Shown here in pieces: positions 30,208 to 38,841 of a DNA stretch of 64,000 bases. The notes below the pieces were generated by a model. That model did not search any database and was not told the origin of the DNA. It saw only the letters and a list, made by a program, of their open reading frames with translations. Source of the stretch: a virus. The translations under genes and the position numbers were made by a program. The stretch lies in the IMG/VR virus record IMGVR_UViG_3300027631_000002, positions 1-64,000 of that record; one strand, 5' to 3'. Numbering within the stretch: the stretch's first letter is position 1; the number at the start of each line of letters is the position of its first letter.

Positions 30208-32268
30208 ATGAAGAAATTAAAGCTTTATGAGTTATTTACTGGAGAAGAAGGTGAACAACCAAAAACTAAAAAGAAAACTCCATTCTTAGACGCATATGGT
30301 GTTGATATGACTAAACTTGCGGAAGATGATAAACTTGATCCTGTAATAGGTAGACAAAAAGAAATCGACCAAGTTATATGGATTCTATCTAGAAAAAATA
30401 AAAACAATCCAGTTATTATTGGTGAGCCAGGTGTTGGTAAAACTGCAATTATCGAAGGTATTGCTAGACTTATGGTAACAGAAGATTGTCCAGAAGCATT
30501 AGAAGGCAAAAGAATTGTATCTGTTGATATGGGTACTATTATGGCAGGACAAGGTGGTTTAGAAGCTAAAGTAAAAGCTTTAATGGATGAGCTTAGTGAT
30601 AATCCAGAAATTATTCTTTTTATTGATGAGATTCACTTAATGGTAAATAAAAGTGTACCGATTGATATGGCAAATCAAATTAAACCAGCTCTAGCAAGAG
30701 GTCAAATGCGTTTAATTGGAGCAACTACAAATAATGAATTTAGAAATTCTATTGAAAAAGATGGTGCATTAGAAAGAAGATTTCAAAAAGTAAATGTTGA
30801 AGAGCCATCAATTGAAGATACAATTGAAATTTTAATGAAAATTAAAAATAAATATGAAGACTTTCATAAAGTTTCATATAATGATGATGCGATCGAAGCA
30901 TGTGTTACCTTATCAGGTAGGTTTATTTCGGATAGATACTTCCCAGATAAAGCAATTGATTTAATGGATGAAGTTGGTGCAAAAATGCGAATCTCTGCTA
31001 AGAAAGATACTCCTGCAGAACTTATAGAAATAGAAAAAGAATTAGGTGAAATAAGGTTACAAAAATCAGAATTTTTAAAAGCGCAAAAATATCAGGAAGC
31101 TGGTGATTTAAGACCAAGAGAAAATGAATTAGTTGTTAAAGCTATTGAAATTAAGAAAGGTGCAAAAGATATGCCAAGAATTACAATTACTAAAGAAGAT
31201 GTTGAAAGAATACTTTCTTTAAAAACTGGTATTCCTACACAGGTAACTGGTGATGAAGGTAAAAGACTTTTAGGATTAGAAGGTGAATTAAAAATGCAAA
31301 TTATTGGACAAGATGAGGCAGTTACAAAAATTGCAAAATCTATTAGAAGAAACAGAGCGGGTTTAAAAGACCCTAATAGACCAGCCGGTGTATTTCTTTT
31401 CTTAGGTTCTACTGGTACTGGTAAAACACACACTGTAAAAACATTAGCAAAGAATGTATTTGGTTCTGAGGATGCAATGATTAGAGTTGATATGTCAGAA
31501 TATGCAGAAAAACACAATGTTGCTAGAATGATTGGTTCTCCTCCAGGATATGTAGGATATGGTGAAGGTGGTCAATTGACTGAAAAAGTAAGAAGAAAGC
31601 CTTATTGTATTATATTATTTGATGAGTTAGAGAAAGCACACCCTAGTGTAATGGATATAATGTTACAGATTTTTGATGATGGTCATTTAACAGATGGTGA
31701 AGGAAGAAAAGTGGATTTTAGAAATACTATTATCGTTATGACTTCTAATATTGGTGCAAGTGCAGTTAATCAAATGGTAACACCTGTTGGATTTGGTGCA
31801 GATAAACCAATGGTTAAAGAAGAGAATGCTAAAACTATCATTAAAACTGAGTTAAGTAAAAGATTAAAACCTGAGTTTATCAATAGAATTGATGAAATTA
31901 TTATATTCTCTTCTTTATCAAAGGAAAATATCTATAAAATTATTGATATTGAAATTAAGAAAGTTGAGAGTAAATTAAAATCAATGAATTTATCATTAGA
32001 GATTACTACTGCTTTTAAAGATTTATTGATTGATAAGGGATATGATGAAAAAATGGGTGCTCGTCCATTAAAAAGAGCTATTCAACATTACCTAGAAGAT
32101 CCACTTTCAGATGAGATATTAGGTGGTGAATTAGAAGGAAATGTTGTAGTTGATTATGATCCTTCTACTAATAAGATTTTACTTAATGGTAAACCATTTG
32201 ATGTAAATGAAAGTAAAAACTTCAAATATCTTAAACCATTAAATGAATTTTTTATAAATAATAAATAA
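30208..32268 (+). CDS. clpC: ClpC-like AAA+ unfoldase with N-terminal tag
   Basis: A 686-residue Hsp100 with two AAA+ modules: Walker A GEPGVGKT (72-79) and GSTGTGKT (400-407). A short UVR-type middle segment (AQKYQEAGDLRPRENEL) is present. The VGF loop that docks on ClpP is at 527-529. The usual N-terminal substrate domain is replaced by about 20 residues, MKKLKLYELFTGEEG plus a lysine patch, which fits the recurrent N-terminal tag. With the ClpP at 59241 it could form a phage protease delivered to, or acting in, the host. Confidence 0.9.
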   Translation: MKKLKLYELFTGEEGEQPKTKKKTPFLDAYGVDMTKLAEDDKLDPVIGRQKEIDQVIWILSRKNKNNPVIIGEPGVGKTAIIEGIARLMVTEDCPEALEGKRIVSVDMGTIMAGQGGLEAKVKALMDELSDNPEIILFIDEIHLMVNKSVPIDMANQIKPALARGQMRLIGATTNNEFRNSIEKDGALERRFQKVNVEEPSIEDTIEILMKIKNKYEDFHKVSYNDDAIEACVTLSGRFISDRYFPDKAIDLMDEVGAKMRISAKKDTPAELIEIEKELGEIRLQKSEFLKAQKYQEAGDLRPRENELVVKAIEIKKGAKDMPRITITKEDVERILSLKTGIPTQVTGDEGKRLLGLEGELKMQIIGQDEAVTKIAKSIRRNRAGLKDPNRPAGVFLFLGSTGTGKTHTVKTLAKNVFGSEDAMIRVDMSEYAEKHNVARMIGSPPGYVGYGEGGQLTEKVRRKPYCIILFDELEKAHPSVMDIMLQIFDDGHLTDGEGRKVDFRNTIIVMTSNIGASAVNQMVTPVGFGADKPMVKEENAKTIIKTELSKRLKPEFINRIDEIIIFSSLSKENIYKIIDIEIKKVESKLKSMNLSLEITTAFKDLLIDKGYDEKMGARPLKRAIQHYLEDPLSDEILGGELEGNVVVDYDPSTNKILLNGKPFDVNESKNFKYLKPLNEFFINNK

Positions 32269-32271
32269 TAA

Positions 32272-32298
32272 AAAAAACCACTCAAATGAGTGGTTTTT
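32272..32298. terminator. Bidirectional intrinsic terminator
   Basis: Stem aaaaccactca-tgagtggtttt type with flanking tracts, between convergent genes. Confidence 0.8.
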
Positions 32299-32302
32299 CT
32301 TT

Positions 32303-32719
32303 TTATGATTTGTAGAAGTTACCTTTTTCTTCTACATATTTTAATCTTGCTTCTTGGGCTTGAGATCTTAGTTTAACATATTCTTTTCTAAGTAATTGAA
32401 TTTGTTTTTCTTTTTGACTTGTTTCTAATACAACTTTAAAGTCAATAACGTTTTTAAGTTTTAAGTACCAGAAGAAATTATTTATTGACTTTTGTCCTGT
32501 TTTTTTACCAACAAGAAATAATCGTCTTGCTAACTTTTTCTTTCCGGTTTGTGTTAAGTGATCAATCTTAAAGTTTATCCACTCTAAGTGTTCGTTTATT
32601 TCACCGTCAACTTTTATTATATACTTTTTATCAATAGCAACTTGTGTTGCTTTTATCATTAGATTTTTCAAGTTTATATCTAATTCATTTACTCCTGTGT
32701 TTGTTTGTTTTGTGTCCAT
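32303..32719 (-). CDS. Hypothetical helical protein
   Basis: A 138-residue lysine-rich, helical protein ending in a likely coiled coil (EKQIQLLRKEYVKLRSQAQEARLKYVEEK). Not recognised. It lies alone between a terminator and the alarmone hydrolase gene. Confidence 0.6.
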   Translation of the reverse strand: MDTKQTNTGVNELDINLKNLMIKATQVAIDKKYIIKVDGEINEHLEWINFKIDHLTQTGKKKLARRLFLVGKKTGQKSINNFFWYLKLKNVIDFKVVLETSQKEKQIQLLRKEYVKLRSQAQEARLKYVEEKGNFYKS

Positions 32720-32829
32720 TTTTTTAATATTTTTTTTAGTTATTTTTTAATAATTTTAATCTTCTAAGTTAAAATATTAAGTTGGACCTCTGATTACAAT
32801 CTATCTCATGTTGTTTATTTATTTTTTGT

Positions 32830-33420
32830 TTATATTTCGTTTACTTTTTTTACTTTAAATAGTCTATTGATATTATCAAGTTTTGCTTTAATATCATCAA
32901 GTAATTGTCTTTGAACTTTTGTGAAGGTTCTGCCTTGTTCCATCGCATCAACTATTGCACAAGTTTCATTGTAATAGTTAGTTCTGAATCTTTCGGATGC
33001 AGTAAATGCGTCAGCAATGTTATTAAATCTATCAGATAGTTTAATAGTAAAAGCTTTATCAGACATATTTAACATTTTATTTATTAAATAGGTTACTTTA
33101 CTACCATTATATTTATGTTTAATTTCATCTGTATTAGAGGTTAGTTCTAACATAAGATCTGCAACTTCTTTACCAAAAAGTTCTTTTACATCGGCATAAG
33201 CATCCCAAATATCATCATAACAATCTTCTGCCACATCGTGTAGTAAAGCAGCGATTAAAGTTGCTTCATCAGTAGTATATAACTTTAATGTACCGTTTAC
33301 TTTTTGTACGTGTGCATCAAAGTAGGATTCTCCTGTAAATTTTCTTACTTGATCTTTATGAGCTCTTTGGGCAAATTCCCAAGCTAGTTTTTCTTTTGAT
33401 GTGATAGGTGCGTTCGCCAT
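32830..33420 (-). CDS. (p)ppGpp hydrolase-type HD protein (small alarmone hydrolase)
   Basis: A 196-residue protein with the RelA/SpoT hydrolase pattern: FAQRAHKDQVRKFTGESYFDAH (H21, R26, H37), then ALLHDVAED with the HD pair at 61-62, then ELTSN. It has no synthetase, TGS or ACT domain, so it matches small alarmone hydrolases such as MESH1. It would lower (p)ppGpp and keep host growth functions active during infection. Confidence 0.85.
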   Translation of the reverse strand: MANAPITSKEKLAWEFAQRAHKDQVRKFTGESYFDAHVQKVNGTLKLYTTDEATLIAALLHDVAEDCYDDIWDAYADVKELFGKEVADLMLELTSNTDEIKHKYNGSKVTYLINKMLNMSDKAFTIKLSDRFNNIADAFTASERFRTNYYNETCAIVDAMEQGRTFTKVQRQLLDDIKAKLDNINRLFKVKKVNEI

Positions 33421-33461
33421 AACTCTTTTCTTTTTATATATTATAATGCAAATATACGATT

Positions 33462-34337
33462 TTATTTTAATAAATTTAGTACTTGCTTTCCTCTTTTATC
33501 TAATTGTTTAAATTTAATTTTAAAAGAGGTACTCTCAATCCCACCAAACATTGCTGCGTTAGAGTGTAATTCACAAAGTGATGTTACTAATAATGTTAAA
33601 ACGGTTTCGATTGAATTACTTTTAACAAAATCTTCTACTTCATCTGATTTAATAGTATGAAATACCATATCTTTTAAGATTAAATCCGCAACTACTTTGT
33701 TATCAGAAATCTTTGAGAATGTATCAAATGAAACTTGTGCGTGGTTTGGAAAGTGTCTTTTACCTTCTTCGTCAATTATCATACAATAACTTTTCCCACA
33801 ATCGTGCATTACTTGATATTCTTTAATATCTTCTAATGAATGTAAGTTGTTAAGTAAAAACTCATTGTTATCGGTGAACCAAGTTGGTAATTTCCAGTTA
33901 TCGGTATCACCACTGATAAGTTTGTCAAAGTGTTTAGCAACAGATATACCGTGTTCTAATACGTTTTGAGTATCAGTTTGAGGTGTGGCTATCATATCAT
34001 AGATAACTTGTTGATAAGTAAGTTTTGGTTTTTTACCCAATAGTGGAAGATATGAAACTTTCTTTCTGACATCTTTATCTACATATAAGCAAATAGATGT
34101 GAGTTCATCGTTTAAATCTGGTTCGTAAAATTTTGTGACTGAGGTAAGTTTGGATAACTTTAAGTATAAGTCATTTAATTCTTTTTCATTGTTTACTTGT
34201 AAACAGATGATAGAGTTAGATGTGGTTTTCCATTCTTTAAATTGTTGTGGAAACTCGTATGCGAAGTCTGCAATTGAGTGACAACTTTGTTGACTTTGAT
34301 AACCGTAACTAAGATCTGATCTTGTTATAATTATCAT
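33462..34337 (-). CDS. HD-domain phosphohydrolase-like protein
   Basis: A 291-residue protein. The first 140 residues are unrecognised; the rest carries an HD set: NVLEHGISVAKHF, YQVMHDCGKSYCM, RHFPNHAQVSF, MVFHTI. These histidines and aspartate are spaced as in metal-dependent phosphohydrolases. The substrate is unknown. It is paired with the alarmone hydrolase gene downstream. Confidence 0.65.
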   Translation of the reverse strand: MIIITRSDLSYGYQSQQSCHSIADFAYEFPQQFKEWKTTSNSIICLQVNNEKELNDLYLKLSKLTSVTKFYEPDLNDELTSICLYVDKDVRKKVSYLPLLGKKPKLTYQQVIYDMIATPQTDTQNVLEHGISVAKHFDKLISGDTDNWKLPTWFTDNNEFLLNNLHSLEDIKEYQVMHDCGKSYCMIIDEEGKRHFPNHAQVSFDTFSKISDNKVVADLILKDMVFHTIKSDEVEDFVKSNSIETVLTLLVTSLCELHSNAAMFGGIESTSFKIKFKQLDKRGKQVLNLLK

Positions 34338-34381
34338 TTTTGTTTCTTCTTGTTTGTTTTTAATCTAAGTGTTCTTCATAA

Positions 34382-34573
34382 TTACTTGTTTTTATTTTTT
34401 AAAAATTTTTGTTCTTGTTTTGTTAGACTTTTCATACCTTTTTCTGAAATCTTTTCCAGTATTCGATTTAATTCGTCTTCACTTTCTTTTTTTAATTGAT
34501 TAAATTCATAATCATCTATAAATCGTTTTTCAACGTGTTTTGATTTGAATAGTTTTTTAAACCAATTTAACAT
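34382..34573 (-). CDS. Small charged helical protein
   Basis: A 63-residue protein (MLNWFKKLFKSKHVEKRF...) with an amphipathic, membrane-seeking N-terminus and a lysine/glutamate-rich helix. Not recognised. It may share a transcript with the tRNA-like element upstream. Confidence 0.55.
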   Translation of the reverse strand: MLNWFKKLFKSKHVEKRFIDDYEFNQLKKESEDELNRILEKISEKGMKSLTKQEQKFLKNKNK

Positions 34574-34600
34574 AAATATTATCTTTTATTCCTTTTGTTG

Positions 34601-34666
34601 TGGCGATGGAGGGAATCGAACCCTCGGTCTTTGGGTTTAGAATCCTAGAACTCACCTGACAAAGCC
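34601..34666 (-). tRNA. Truncated tRNA-like gene
   Basis: The 3' half is a perfect tRNA end: T-arm GAGGG-UUCGAUU-CCCUC then CAUCGCC. The 5' half reads GGCUUUG, so two of the seven acceptor pairs mismatch. Only 34 nt lie between acceptor and T-arm instead of about 40, so the D-arm is reduced, and the anticodon arm (around GGAUUCUAAACC) has no full stem. It is preceded by a tRNA cassette promoter. It could need repair or editing, or be decayed. Confidence 0.5.
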
Positions 34667-34684
34667 GTTTTCTTTATTGTTTGA

Positions 34685-34715
34685 CAAAGATACGACTAAT
34701 TTTTAATCTACCAAA
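34685..34715 (-). promoter_or_regulatory. tRNA cassette promoter g
   Basis: Minus strand TTTGGTAGATT..., 19-nt spacer, TATCTTTG; same family as the 22-kb cassettes, 12 kb away, again in front of a tRNA-type gene. Confidence 0.8.
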
Positions 34716-34720
34716 TAATT

Positions 34721-34960
34721 TTAGAAAAATTTTGGTTCAATAATTTCTGGACCGATTATTTTTATATCATCTTCATACAAACCCATTGAACTTCCGTCTC
34801 CCATTCCACCTGGTAAAAAATAAGGTTCGTCTTCTGGATCTCTTCTTGGTGAAAACCAACAAGGGGTTGGTGTTCTATATCCATTAATAAGTATCCAGTA
34901 CCAACCTTCTTCTGTTGACCAATTTAATTTTTCTTCATTTGATTCACTAAATCTCTTCAT
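34721..34960 (-). CDS. Tryptophan-rich small protein, N-tagged
   Basis: A 79-residue protein starting MKRFSESNEEK, a weak form of the N-terminal tag. The body has NWSTEEGWYWILINGYRTPTPCWFSPRR, which recalls small DUF551-like phage proteins. Function unknown. Confidence 0.6.
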   Translation of the reverse strand: MKRFSESNEEKLNWSTEEGWYWILINGYRTPTPCWFSPRRDPEDEPYFLPGGMGDGSSMGLYEDDIKIIGPEIIEPKFF

Positions 34961-34961
34961 A

Positions 34962-35171
34962 TTATTCTTGTTTTTTTAAATCATCAATTGCATATTGTTC
35001 TAATATCTCTGGATTATGTTTCCATTCTTTCCAAACTTCAAAATATTTTAGTCTTTCTAATGTTTCTTTTGGTATTAAAACAAATCCATCTGGTGCAACT
35101 GCACCAAATTTGTGATAGTGTGCGTTCTTAATTTTTTCTTTGATTTCTTCTGTAGTATTTTTTGGGTTCAT
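34962..35171 (-). CDS. Hypothetical protein
   Basis: A 69-residue, mainly helical protein (MNPKNTTEEIKEKIKNAHYH ... LIPKETLERLKYFEVWKEW). It overlaps the gene upstream by 44 bases in another frame. Not recognised. Confidence 0.55.
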   Translation of the reverse strand: MNPKNTTEEIKEKIKNAHYHKFGAVAPDGFVLIPKETLERLKYFEVWKEWKHNPEILEQYAIDDLKKQE

Positions 35172-35364
35172 CTTGTTTTTTAATATCTATTGTCTCAACT
35201 TTTTTAAATTTTAATAACCACCTATATAATTTAGGTGATATTATAAATACTACTTTCTCTATATTTGTTATCCATACATTTTCCCAAGTACCAATATTAC
35301 AAGTGTTACACTCTTTATCATATTGTTGATGAGCACTACATAGTGAGAACCATCTTTCTCTCAA
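35128..35364 (-). CDS. Small Cys-containing protein, TTG start
   Basis: A 78-residue frame with CSAHQQYDKECNTC, a possible four-residue metal site, then an aromatic segment. The only good start is TTG at 35364, which overlaps the TGA of the gene upstream (TTGA). A run of seven T at this junction could also allow frameshifting from that gene. Confidence 0.45.
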   Translation of the reverse strand: MRERWFSLCSAHQQYDKECNTCNIGTWENVWITNIEKVVFIISPKLYRWLLKFKKVETIDIKKQDEPKKYYRRNQRKN

Positions 35365-35471
35365 AAAAATCTACCTTTATCTCTCATATAATAGTTATCT
35401 AGAAATTTATTTATTCTTTCGTTTACTACTTTATCATTAGTAAAGTATGTTTTATTCTTATTACTCTGCAT
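35361..35471 (-). CDS. Small hypothetical protein
   Basis: A 36-residue protein (MQSNKNKTYFTNDKVV...) with a helix NERINKFLDNYYMRDKGRFF whose composition recalls the C-terminal tag. The stop overlaps the TTG start of the next gene. Confidence is limited by size. Confidence 0.5.
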   Translation of the reverse strand: MQSNKNKTYFTNDKVVNERINKFLDNYYMRDKGRFF

Positions 35472-35497
35472 TTCAAGTTATATCAAAAAAATGATAT

Positions 35498-36757
35498 TTA
35501 GTTTAATTTTGTTCGGATTCCAGGCATGTAAATCTCAATCAATTGTATCAATTCTTCTTTACATTCCGTAGTCAATGATTTATTTTTATTTTGGTTCATC
35601 AAAATCATAAATGAACTTACTACTTTATTAAATTTAAAAGCATCTGTAAAGTCAAATATAGTTTTCTTAAATGATTCTATATCAATAGTTTCTTCACCTG
35701 TTTTATCCAACCACGTTTTCATTCTATTTATAAATCTTCTAATTCCAATTATATTTTCATCAGACCAAGAACCACCATCAAAGTAGTGACCAATAAACAT
35801 CAAGTAAAATCTAATTTCATCTGGATCATAACCATCTAAACTAACTACATTTCCTTTAGACTTAGACATTTTTTCTCCTTCACTCAATATCATTCCTTGG
35901 TGTACCAATTTAGTAATTGGTTCTTCAAAGTCAATAAAGCCAATATCATACAAAAACATTGTAATAAATCTAATATAAATCAAGTGCATACAAGCATGTT
36001 CTGATCCACCAACATACAAATCAACTGGTTTTGGTTTGATACCTTTCATCAAGCAGTATATAATAGTGTAGATAGAACTATCTACGAACGTATCCATTGT
36101 ATCAGTTTCTCCTTCAATAGGAATAGGACAACCCCAACTTCTTTGTCTTGATACACACCAGTCGTGTTGGTTTTCCAACCAATTTCTTTGTGACTTTATT
36201 GTAGATTCTGGAAAGTCAATCTTATCCAAACCGGCAATCAATCTATCTTTATAGTCGGTAATTTTGAAATACCATTGATTCAATGTTTTCTTCTCTACTT
36301 CTGTAGAACATCTTTCACATTTACCTTCTTTTACTTGTTCTCTAGCCAATACAGTTTCACAACTATTACAGAAGTCAACTTCACCATCTTTTTTATAAGC
36401 CAAATCTTTATCATACAATTGTTTAAACAACCATTGTGTGTACTCAATATAGTTGGGATCTGAAGTAATCAACATTTCCTCATATTGAGTATTCATGTTA
36501 TCCATCTGTATTCTAAAATTTTCTATATTCTCGTAGGTAACTTCTCTTGGATCTCTACCTACTTTCTTAGCATAGTTTTCCGCTGGCAATCCAAATGAAT
36601 CATATCCAAATGGTTGAAAAACCGTTTCGCCTTTGTATCTCAAGTATCTGCAGTAGCTATCCATAATCGCATAGTTATACCAATGTCCACAGTGCAAACC
36701 ACTACCTGAAGGATATGGAAACATCACAGTTACATATTTATAGTTGTTATCATTCAT
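35498..36757 (-). CDS. leuS: Leucyl-tRNA synthetase core without editing and anticodon domains
   Basis: A 419-residue class I synthetase; cellular LeuRS has about 860. HIGH-type motif LHCGH at 21-25, zinc-type cysteines C130, C133, C147 and C150, DWCVSRQRSWGCPIPI at 199-214, and KMSKS at 296-300 are all present. The CP1 editing domain is cleanly deleted between RNWLENQ and DWCVSRQR. The helical anticodon domain is reduced to about 70 residues and the C-terminal domain is absent. Charging without proofreading is expected if it is active. Confidence 0.9.
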   Translation of the reverse strand: MNDNNYKYVTVMFPYPSGSGLHCGHWYNYAIMDSYCRYLRYKGETVFQPFGYDSFGLPAENYAKKVGRDPREVTYENIENFRIQMDNMNTQYEEMLITSDPNYIEYTQWLFKQLYDKDLAYKKDGEVDFCNSCETVLAREQVKEGKCERCSTEVEKKTLNQWYFKITDYKDRLIAGLDKIDFPESTIKSQRNWLENQHDWCVSRQRSWGCPIPIEGETDTMDTFVDSSIYTIIYCLMKGIKPKPVDLYVGGSEHACMHLIYIRFITMFLYDIGFIDFEEPITKLVHQGMILSEGEKMSKSKGNVVSLDGYDPDEIRFYLMFIGHYFDGGSWSDENIIGIRRFINRMKTWLDKTGEETIDIESFKKTIFDFTDAFKFNKVVSSFMILMNQNKNKSLTTECKEELIQLIEIYMPGIRTKLN

Positions 36758-36820
36758 CTTATTTATAGTCTTTATTATAGTTTAGTTGCAAATATAATAA
36801 TTATATTTAATATATAAACT

Positions 36821-37864
36821 ATGAAGTACATTAAAACGATAAATGATTATGATATTGTCAATGAAGAGTTAGATATTAGTTGGAGACAACTTTTAATTGG
36901 AATTGGAATTATGTGTACTTTGAGATATTATCTTAAAGATCATAAAATTACTACTAAGGAAACTGACAAGATTATTTATGATATAAGTAATAAACCAACT
37001 ACAAAAGAAGGAGTTTTAATAACTAAATTTAAACAAAATTTAATAGATGATATTTTATCAACTAATCAATTAGATTCAATAAAGAAAGATTTGATTGTAT
37101 CTAAAATTAAAGAGATTAGATTTGTGTGTGTTGATACCGAAACTATGGAGTTTATAGGTGGTGAGAAAGGTGTTATGGCATGTTATATGAGACACTTTGA
37201 TGAAAGAGGTAATAAGGTAAAGGCAATTATTGTTGATAAACAAAGACTTAATTCATTAGGATCAGAACAGGTTGTAAATCATGAACTTAGACACTTAGTT
37301 GATGATATTATGAGAGATTCTAATAGTTCATTACCATATAGTGAATTTACTAATATTGTTGATATTTTGGACAAGGATATAGTTCTTCAAAACGATAAAG
37401 GTAAGAAAAAACTACAAAGTAAGATAGATTTTTATTCAAAGCAATTAGTTGAAATAGCGATTAAAAATAAAATAAGTGATATTAAGAATCCCGAAGGTAA
37501 AAAAACTGCAATTGATGCGGTAGATAGTTTTAGAGATCAGTTTCAAAGTATGTTTGATGATAAACATACTACCGACTATTTAACTTCACCCGCAGAGGTT
37601 TATGTTAGATTTCACGGATTAAAAAGATGGATGATACAAAATGGTTATCTAATGGATATGAATGATGTTATAACTCAAGAGAAAATAATTCAAATTTTAT
37701 CAGATACGAAAATTATAACTACTGCTAATAAATATAATTTAGACTTTGTTGAATTACTTTTTTATTTAGATGTTGATTTTACTGGTAAAGAACCACATGA
37801 TTTCAAAAAAGTAAATTCAATAGTAGCAAACTATACAGATTATCTAAATAAACCTACAGTTTAA
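36821..37864 (+). CDS. Tagged HExxH metalloprotease-like protein
   Basis: A 347-residue protein. It starts MKYIKTINDYDIVNEE (N-terminal tag), then has one hydrophobic segment (LLIGIGIMCTLRYYL). A zinc-peptidase motif NHELRHLVDD (HELRH) lies near residue 151. The C-terminal half is helical with FHGLKRWMIQNGY. A protease packaged with the virion and acting early is one reading; the substrate is unknown. Confidence 0.65.
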   Translation: MKYIKTINDYDIVNEELDISWRQLLIGIGIMCTLRYYLKDHKITTKETDKIIYDISNKPTTKEGVLITKFKQNLIDDILSTNQLDSIKKDLIVSKIKEIRFVCVDTETMEFIGGEKGVMACYMRHFDERGNKVKAIIVDKQRLNSLGSEQVVNHELRHLVDDIMRDSNSSLPYSEFTNIVDILDKDIVLQNDKGKKKLQSKIDFYSKQLVEIAIKNKISDIKNPEGKKTAIDAVDSFRDQFQSMFDDKHTTDYLTSPAEVYVRFHGLKRWMIQNGYLMDMNDVITQEKIIQILSDTKIITTANKYNLDFVELLFYLDVDFTGKEPHDFKKVNSIVANYTDYLNKPTV

Positions 37865-38338
37865 TTACAAGATATATTTTTTTATCATATCTGGACCACC
37901 AAATTGTTCAATCTTTCTAATTGCAGAAGACGAAATATGTTCAAACTCTTGGTCACAAGTAATGTAAACTACATTTATATCTTTTTTAAAGTCATTTATA
38001 AATCTCATTTGATTTACTTCGTAATCTAAATCAACACCATTTCTTAAACCTCTAATTATAACTACATTATAACCTTCTTTTTCATAATCTTCTACAAGTT
38101 CGTGTAAGAATTTACTATAAGTTATTACAGTTCTGTTTATTTTTTGAGAAATAAGTTTTGCTTTATTATCTTGTTCAAATAGGTAAGTTTTATCGTTAGT
38201 ATTTACTTTATCTGGATTGATACCTATTGCAGTAATGACGTTTCCTCTTCCAAAAATACGCTCTGCTTTCTCTAAAATGTTTAAATGACCTACGTGCATA
38301 GGATTAAAAGAGCCTGGATAAATTGCGATTGTTTTCAT
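37865..38338 (-). CDS. coaD: Phosphopantetheine adenylyltransferase
   Basis: A 157-residue nucleotidyltransferase making dephospho-CoA from 4'-phosphopantetheine and ATP. PGSFNPMHVGHLN carries the T/HxGH motif (H15-H18); IIRGLRNGVDLDYEVNQMRFINDF and the C-terminal ISSSAIRKI are family hallmarks. Length equals that of bacterial CoaD. It is convergent with the metalloprotease gene, ending one base apart. Confidence 0.9.
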   Translation of the reverse strand: MKTIAIYPGSFNPMHVGHLNILEKAERIFGRGNVITAIGINPDKVNTNDKTYLFEQDNKAKLISQKINRTVITYSKFLHELVEDYEKEGYNVVIIRGLRNGVDLDYEVNQMRFINDFKKDINVVYITCDQEFEHISSSAIRKIEQFGGPDMIKKYIL

Positions 38339-38354
38339 AAGTTGAAATTATATA

Positions 38355-38362
38355 CAAAGATA
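38355..38362 (-). promoter_or_regulatory. Promoter -7 box of coaD
   Basis: Minus strand TATCTTTG about 17 nt before the coaD ATG, in a divergent promoter region with 38395-38402. Confidence 0.6.
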
Positions 38363-38394
38363 TAGAAATTATATTATATTTAATAAAATTGTTT

Positions 38395-38402
38395 TATATT
38401 TG
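38395..38402 (+). promoter_or_regulatory. -7 box 4 nt before ATG (leaderless type)
   Basis: TATATTTG, spacer TAGT, ATG at 38407. Confidence 0.65.
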
Positions 38403-38406
38403 TAGT

Positions 38407-38841
38407 ATGAATACACATAGTAAATTGCGAGAGATAGGTTTTACAAGAACTGATTTTCATAAACCTTATGAATACATGGATGGTGGTACTAATAATATGG
38501 TACTAGATAATGTTGTAAAAAAATGGGCTCAGAGAAAAGACGGCACTTATGGTTGGATAGAAATATCTAAGATACATCCAAAGTCTAATTCGTTTTGGAA
38601 ACTAGTTTTTAATGAAAGACATACAATTTGGATTTCTGTTGTGAATAATATTATAGATAAGGTTTGGTTAGAAGATAAAGAAATAAAAAGACCGATTGGT
38701 TATAGTAGTAGAGATGAAAGTCCATTGAAAACTATTTATACTTATGAAACTATAAATAAAATAACAAGCAAAAGACAAATAATCAATTTACTACCAGCTG
38801 CCATAAAAAGAGATTTTGTAATTAGAGATTTATTAAAATAA
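38407..38841 (+). CDS. Hypothetical protein, near-leaderless
   Basis: A 144-residue protein starting MNTHSKLREIGF; an upstream start would lie inside the promoter. The body is beta-rich (GWIEISKIHPKSNSFWKLVFN). It ends KRDFVIRDLLK, a divergent form of the C-terminal tag. Its stop overlaps the next ATG (TAATG). Confidence 0.65.
   Translation: MNTHSKLREIGFTRTDFHKPYEYMDGGTNNMVLDNVVKKWAQRKDGTYGWIEISKIHPKSNSFWKLVFNERHTIWISVVNNIIDKVWLEDKEIKRPIGYSSRDESPLKTIYTYETINKITSKRQIINLLPAAIKRDFVIRDLLK

Noticed and set aside
30225-31517. Minus-strand open frames opposite the ClpC-like gene
   Set aside because: They are shadows of a strongly conserved plus-strand gene and have no promoter or own motif.
34601-34666. 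Amber suppressor tRNA (CUA) and stop-codon recoding
   Set aside because: CUA can be read in the putative loop only without a paired anticodon stem. Genes in the window use standard stops and show no in-frame TAG needing readthrough.
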